Shown here: piece by piece, positions 59,050 through 64,000 of the stretch | Position numbering within the stretch: position 1 is the first letter of the stretch | Layout of the letters: every line of letters starts with the position of its first letter | Assembly: GCA_016098155.1 (NCBI GenBank) | Contig: JAAAJB010000039.1 | Coordinates: forward strand, 40,913 to 104,912 | DNA from: Actinomortierella ambigua | Taxonomy: Eukaryota > Mortierellomycota > Mortierellomycetes > Mortierellales > Mortierellaceae | Length of the DNA stretch: 64,000 nucleotides | Direction: 5' to 3' | Program-made: the position numbers and the translations under genes | The notes under the pieces: model-generated | The model's database searches: none | The model's input: only the letters and a program-made list of their open reading frames with translations | Told to the model about the DNA's origin: nothing

Positions 59050-59568
59050 GCTTTATAAAAGGGACAAAAAAGAGGACACTCGCCGAGATCTATTGGCCAG
59101 CAAACACTGTGCAATGAACACAGATGAGGGGGTGCTGGGGAGGTTTTTTTTTTTTGTTTGTTTATCAAGCGTACTAAAACTACAGTGGTTGTGGTTGTGC
59201 ACAGTCGCTAACCCCCACAGACACAGAGTGTGCTGACCGGGCCGACGCTTCCTTTGCTCCACTCAACCAATTGACCGGTCGATCATGATCAGCGAAAAAA
59301 GAACAAGCCCGTTATCGAGAAGGCGTCCCTCCGAAGGAGAGAAGGAGAGGGTAGGCATGTAGGTGGACACAGGTTAGATTGCAGGTAAAGGTAGATAGGG
59401 TTGGTAGGAAGGTACGTGGGTTCGTGGGTACAAAAGCTACGTTGGCAGGTTGGGAAGGAAGCGTGCATGTGGACGACTATGCCGCCCACGGATGAACAAT
59501 CGGCTCCACTAGAGGCCCTTACCGACAGTGCAACACCCCCTCCTCGCACACACCCACACACACACGTA

Positions 59569-59593
59569 CTCTCTCTCTCTCTCTCTCTCTCTC
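59569..59593. repeat. (CT)n microsatellite
   Basis: Perfect CT run next to a CA repeat, between the FAT1 and GTPase genes. Confidence 0.9.
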
Positions 59594-60134
59594 CTTGGGG
59601 CCTGCAGGTGGCAGGCTCAGCCCACCTCTACTACGGGAAATTATTCGTTTGTGTACGCGCACGCTGTCAGGACACTGCAGCTCTTTTCTGGATGAGTCAG
59701 GGATACGATGTGCATGGACTCCCATAGAAGGGGGCTGGAGCAGGCATTCGAGCTACTGCTGCCGCAGTCAACCCAACACCACCACCACCATTTCCTCTCC
59801 TTCCTGGGGAGACACAGAGGATAAAAGCGTGTCTGCATGTTCATTGCCCAACTGAATTTGTCATTCTCCCAATTTCCAATGCATTCTTGACACGAAATTA
59901 TAAATTTCCTTGTCATTAACTCACTCACCAAAAAAATAGAAAAGCTTCTTGCGCGGAAATGCATCCATCCTGCACCACTCATTCATCGCCTTCGCCATTG
60001 TCATTATCCTTATCCTCCTCCTCCTCCTCCTCCAGCTCTTCTTCTTCTTCTTCCTCCTCCTCTTCTTCCTCTTCCCCCCGGTCGTCGACGCACTAGTACT
60101 GTCCTTCAACAGGAAATTCGCCTTCTCTCACACA

Positions 60135-63100
60135 ATGGCCTTCCACCCTGCCTCTGGTGACTCGTCCACGACCATCTCACCTTGGGAGGACAGCCAGGGA
60201 TCTCTGCCGCCAGAGATTGACATTGAAGGCAACGTCGAATACAAGGTAGTTCTCTATGATACTACTTTATCTCTTTTCTTCTAGCAACTAGATCGTGTCA
60301 TCATATCCTGTTCATTTCTTCTTACTTTGTCCAACCTCGCCCCCCCCCCCTTTTTTTAATATCCTGATCAGCTCAAACTCATAGCTACTGCCCCCGATCG
60401 TTTCGACCACCTTGTCACTCAACTCAAGTGGAGGTGAGGCGCCATATAGAGTGAAGAAAAAAAATGGCTGGTACCGACAGTTGGTTGGCAACAGAAACAT
60501 CTGGCTGACATAGACTGCTGGATCATCTTAGGTTGTCCGAAGGTCATGGTAGTGCCATTTACGAGATTGGCGTGGCCGACGACGGCTCCTTTGTTGGTCT
60601 CTCGCCAGAGGACATGGAGGTCTCCCTACAGACGTTGTTCCGCATGGCCGATGCCTTGTCGGCCGATGTGACTATCCTGCGTCGAGTGTCCGTGGAGACT
60701 GCCCAGCGTCAGCATTTAGACCTGCCAAATCAGGATCAGGAGGAAATGGACTCGCCGAATGCATCGTCATCAGCAGCCACAGCAACCACCACCACAACAA
60801 CAAGAACAACAGCAACAACATTTTCATCGACACCAATCAAGTCGGCATCGTCACCTAGAACAGACCCCGAGTTTTTGGTGGTTGAGGCAAGGGTGACATC
60901 TCGACTCTCACGCAAGCATCACTTTGTGGAGATCCGTGTCGCACTCGTCGGTGGCCCCGATGCAGGAAAGTCGACGTTGCTGGGCCGACTGGCCCATGGT
61001 ATCGCTGACAATGGACGTGGCAAAGCAAGTAAGTGGTGGTACCCCAGTCTGTATCTCCTCCAGATCTTGTCCATGTATCTTTTATCTCTCAAGGAAACAT
61101 GTGTCTCACTTTGAGCATCGTCCAATCTCAAACCTTTTAGGACTCAATATGCTTCGCCACCGACATGAAATTAGCTCTGGCAGGACATCGTCCATCTCAC
61201 ACGAGATTATTGGCTTTGACGACGAAGGCGCAACCGTCAACTACAACACGACACACATCTCGACATGGCAAGAGATTTGCGAATCGTCTAAAAAGGTCGT
61301 CACACTCCTCGACACCTGTGGTCACCCTCGCTTCTTAAAGACCACCATCGCCGGCTTGACAGGCCACGCGCCCGACTATGCCTGTCTGGTCGTCGACTCG
61401 CGTGTGGGGGGCGTGAACGAGATGACCAAGGAACATTTGGCCCTCGCAACCTTGCTGGGACTCCCCACCTTTGTCGTCGTCACCAAAATGGATGTCGCCA
61501 CCCACGAACAGCTCCGTGCCACTGTGACGGCCCTCATGCTCCTCATCAAGCGTGTTGGCGCCTCGTACGTTGATTTGGCGTCGCTCGAGACCATGATACC
61601 ACGACGACAAGGTAGTAGTAATGGTGGTGATGGTGGTGGTAGTGGTAATAATAGTGGCAGTCATCATTCTAGTGGCAGAGGAGGCGCTACCGCAGCAGCA
61701 ACGGATCCACGCCAGCAACCGCAACAGGGCGGTCGACGGTTTATTCCAGTGATTGTCCAACATACCAAGGATCTCGAGGCTGTCGTGGAGAAGTTTGCCA
61801 ATCAGGACCGGATTGAGACCACCAATACAGTGGTCATCCCCATCCTGCTCCTTTCCAGTGTCACAGGCGAAAATGTGCATCTACTCGAGCGACTGTTGTA
61901 TTTGCTTCCCAAAACAACATCGAGTGGGAATCAGCAAGACTCACAACTGCTGGCGGACCCTGCCTGTTTCCAGATTGAGGAGATTTACAACATCCCAGGT
62001 AAGGAACAAAAAAAAAGGAGAGAGAGATAGAGTGAAGGCAACAATTGCTTCTTGGTGAATTATCTATGGAAGAGATAACTCACTTATCTTCTTTTTTTTT
62101 TCCTTCCTCCTCTACCCAAGATATTGGCACTGTTGTGGGCGGATTTCTACATTCTGGCCGTATCGAGGTTCAGGACATGGCGCCAGACATGGAAACGAGC
62201 CTTTCATTTTCGCCATCCTCCACACCAAGGGCGGCGGAACAAATTCGTGGACGAAGAAGACCACGTTTATACCTCGGACCTGTCGACAACGACGGTAGTT
62301 TTATTCCGATCCATGTCAAATCGATCCACCGGCAACGAATGTCCATGCGGTCGGCAGATTCAGGCCAGATGGCGACCATTGCACTAGAGAGTCCAACTAT
62401 TACTCAATCTGCCCAGCTGAGCAGTGGCAGCGGCAGCACCACAACCACCACCACCACAACCACCACCATGCTGGATACAGTCAAAGTGCGGCGTGGCATG
62501 GTGATTCTCGAGAGCGACACGGATCCACGCGGCACATGCTGCCAACAGTTTGAGGCGGTGATTCAAGTGCTGGCGCACGAGGGAGCTTTTGGCCTTGGGT
62601 TCCAGGGCATGATTCATTGTGGCTCGGTGCATCGGAATGCAAAGATTGTCAAGATCCGACTCCTTTCAGACGACAGTAGCGATGGTCACAGCGACAGTGG
62701 AGGCGATGCTGAAGGCCACAGGGGAGTTGGGAACGAGGCTGCAACCAATGGGAGCACCATCGAGATGGCACTCCCTCCTCCACGATCTGCTGCTGTTCCT
62801 GCACCGTTGGTAGCGGCGGGGACTCGGACAGTGGGCGTGGAGAACGAACCTATGGCGGCGATGGGACCAGTGGACGAGGATGTGGACGAGCCTCAGAGCG
62901 AAGGGTCGATCACACCAGTCTCTGAGAGTGGTTCTTGGTCAGGGTCCGCCTCGAGCTCGGTTCCAGGATCGGGCAACGGATCTATTTACCAGGGGAAGGA
63001 CCGCCACAATAGCCTGTTGCAGCAGCGGCTCGGCGGTAGTGGTGGTGGGAGCAAGAGCGGACAGGCGGCGGCTGGCCGGATACCCATTGCCACCATGCGG

Positions 63101-63433
63101 CAGCTTCATCGGTTATCGTTGCAGTCACGTCCAGACGGAGCTGTGCCACAGCAGCCTGGGCAAAAGCAGCATCGGTCCAACATACACAGCGCAGGTCTGG
63201 AGGAGGCATCAACGCGTCCGGAGGATGAAAGGACAGCATACGCATCAAGGGACAGCAAAGAGGAGGAAGATGAAGAGGACGAAGACCAAACCGTCCAGCT
63301 CTCCGTTGGCAGCCGTGCGCGTGTGGTGTTCGAGTTTTGTCACGAGGTGGTATTTATGCGCGAAGGTACCACCGTTCTATTCCGACAGGGGCGCTCAAAA
63401 TGCGTTGGCAAAGTAGTGCGCATGTTGTCGTAG
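60135..63433 (+). CDS. GTPBP1/GTPBP2-like translational GTPase
   Basis: GTPase of the GTPBP1 (AGP-1) family, relatives of EF-1alpha that act in mRNA turnover and ribosome quality control in animals. Exons 60135-60245, 60372-60433, 60532-61028, 61141-61998 and 62121-63433 give 946 residues, much longer than the roughly 670 of human GTPBP1. G1 is GGPDAGKSTLLGRL near residue 198; RLNMLRHRHEISSGRTSS across intron 3 is the family's switch region; G3 is DTCGHPRFLKTT; G4 is VVTKMDV. The beta-barrel part has DIGTVVGGFLHSG, HVKSIHRQRMSM, MIHCGSVHRNAKIVKI and the end FREG-type MREGTTVLFRQGRSKCVGKVV. Extra length comes from a poly-Thr insert before G1, a Gly/Ser/Asn insert after G4 and about 190 low-complexity residues in the C-terminal barrel. 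Confidence 0.95.
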
Positions 63434-63508
63434 ATATAATTATTACTATTTTTTTTTTTTTGGGTAGTTAAGAAAATGTGGCAAAACTTCCAAGCACGCT
63501 GGAGGGTA

Positions 63509-63826
63509 CTAATAGTGAACAGCTCCAACTCGTGGACCTTTTGGGTCGCTGGGGTGACCGATCTTGAGGTTCCTGCATAGCTCTGTTTGCTGCAGCTGGA
63601 TGAGTATGTCTTTCTGTCTCGCCAAGATGGCACGCCGCTGTATATCATTTCCCATATCTAATCACAGCTGTGCCTGCTGCTCCTTCGTGGCTTTTGTGAC
63701 CTGTTCTAAGGTCATGAAGATCCCATCTTACGCGACTGTGATGCTCAACTTGATCTCTTGAGAGTTGGAATGATCCATATCTTGTTGACTGTTGTACTTG
63801 TTGCCCGTGTTGGTATCGTCGGAAAC
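63509..63826 (-). pseudogene. coding-like frame with two internal stops, right edge
   Basis: A single minus-strand frame of 106 codons runs from a good acceptor (TTCTTTTCAG at 63827-63836) to TAG at 63509. It reads VSDDTNTGNKYNS...EIKLSITVA, TAA (63728-63730), DGIFMTLEQVTKATKEQQAQL, TGA (63662-63664), then LDMGNDIQRRAILARQKDILIQL and ...GPRVGAVHY. Composition and third-position bias look coding throughout, with an amphipathic coiled-coil feel in the middle. Family not recognised. Alternatives: a 74-nt GT-AG intron (63658-63731) removes both stops, but the product then ends after four more residues (AYGK) in another frame; or the true end is at the TAA. Exons further upstream would lie beyond the window. 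Confidence 0.3.
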
Positions 63827-64000
63827 CTGAAAAGAACGTTTTTAAAAAAAGGGTGGGGAGGAAGGGAGGGAAGGGGGTATCACAGAGAGAGAGATGGACT
63901 GTCCGCCTTACACACAAAGACAGAGTGTGAGGATAACAAAGGAAAGCTGTCAAGAACAGAAATTTCGGAGACGGCCCTATTGTTTTTTTTTTTTTTTTTT
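63827..64000. other. probable intron or 5' sequence of the right-edge gene
   Basis: Contains, on the minus strand, a possible donor (TGT|GTAAGG near 63912) and the polypyrimidine tract leading to the acceptor at 63827. The window ends in a T homopolymer. No complete exon can be assigned. Confidence 0.3.

Larger units (their letters stand above)
58789..60134. other. divergent intergenic region of FAT1 and the GTPBP1-like gene
   Basis: GA-rich on the left (sense CT for FAT1, with a pure tract at 59014-59047), a CA repeat plus CT tract near 59550-59593, and TCC/TTC-rich DNA at 60014-60080 directly upstream of the GTPase ATG. A 62-residue extension of the GTPase frame through this tract is open but composed of Leu/Phe homopolymers and is not taken as coding. 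Confidence 0.45.

Noticed and set aside
59949..60134. In-frame extension of the GTPase through a Leu/Phe-rich tract
   Set aside because: Encoded by TCC/TTC microsatellite DNA that fits a pyrimidine leader; no such extension is expected in the GTPBP1 family.

Overview
The window is nuclear DNA from a filamentous fungus. It is intron-rich: about 56 introns interrupt the coding regions, most with GTAAGT/GTATGT-like donors. It encodes a chitin synthase, a FAT1-type acyl-CoA synthetase and a TVP18 Golgi protein. Long low-complexity Q/S/T/P-rich proteins and CT/GA microsatellites are common. The style suggests an early-diverging lineage (Mucoromycota, Mortierella-like), but that is inference and no marker was searched. 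I see no transposon, CRISPR array, rRNA or tRNA. One run of 31 N marks an assembly gap.

Layout, left to right: EF-1alpha (-); a weakly supported small gene (+); the OLA1/YchF ATPase (-); ribosomal protein uL13 (-); a small secreted GPI-type protein (-); a 617-residue disordered protein (-); a SHB17-like histidine phosphatase (+). A minus-strand run follows: carnosine N-methyltransferase, a large UBA/RWD/DEAH RNA helicase and a class I glutamine amidotransferase. Next come a membrane-anchored phosphodiesterase (+), an SRPK-type kinase (-), TVP18 (+), a very low-complexity RhoGAP protein (-), a polytopic membrane protein (-), a four-helix MARVEL-like protein (+), chitin synthase (-), FAT1 (-) and a GTPBP1-like GTPase (+). 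At the right edge (-) a coding-like frame carries two internal stops.

Exon models were built by hand from splice signals. For every multi-exon gene the summed exon length is a whole number of codons and the protein reads through recognisable family motifs. The weak points are the 5' end of the RhoGAP gene, the start of the CARNMT1 gene, the small candidate gene at 4.2-5.5 kb and the right-edge frame.

Several genes act in translation (EF-1alpha, OLA1, uL13, the helicase, the GTPBP1-like GTPase) and several in cell wall or membrane biology (chitin synthase, FAT1, TVP18, RhoGAP, the GPI protein). I see no operon-like or biosynthetic cluster logic. The most notable points are structural: two GC-AG introns with the same donor, five genes that begin with an 18-30 nt coding exon, a histidine-rich leader on the carnosine methyltransferase, and the frame with two stops at the right edge.
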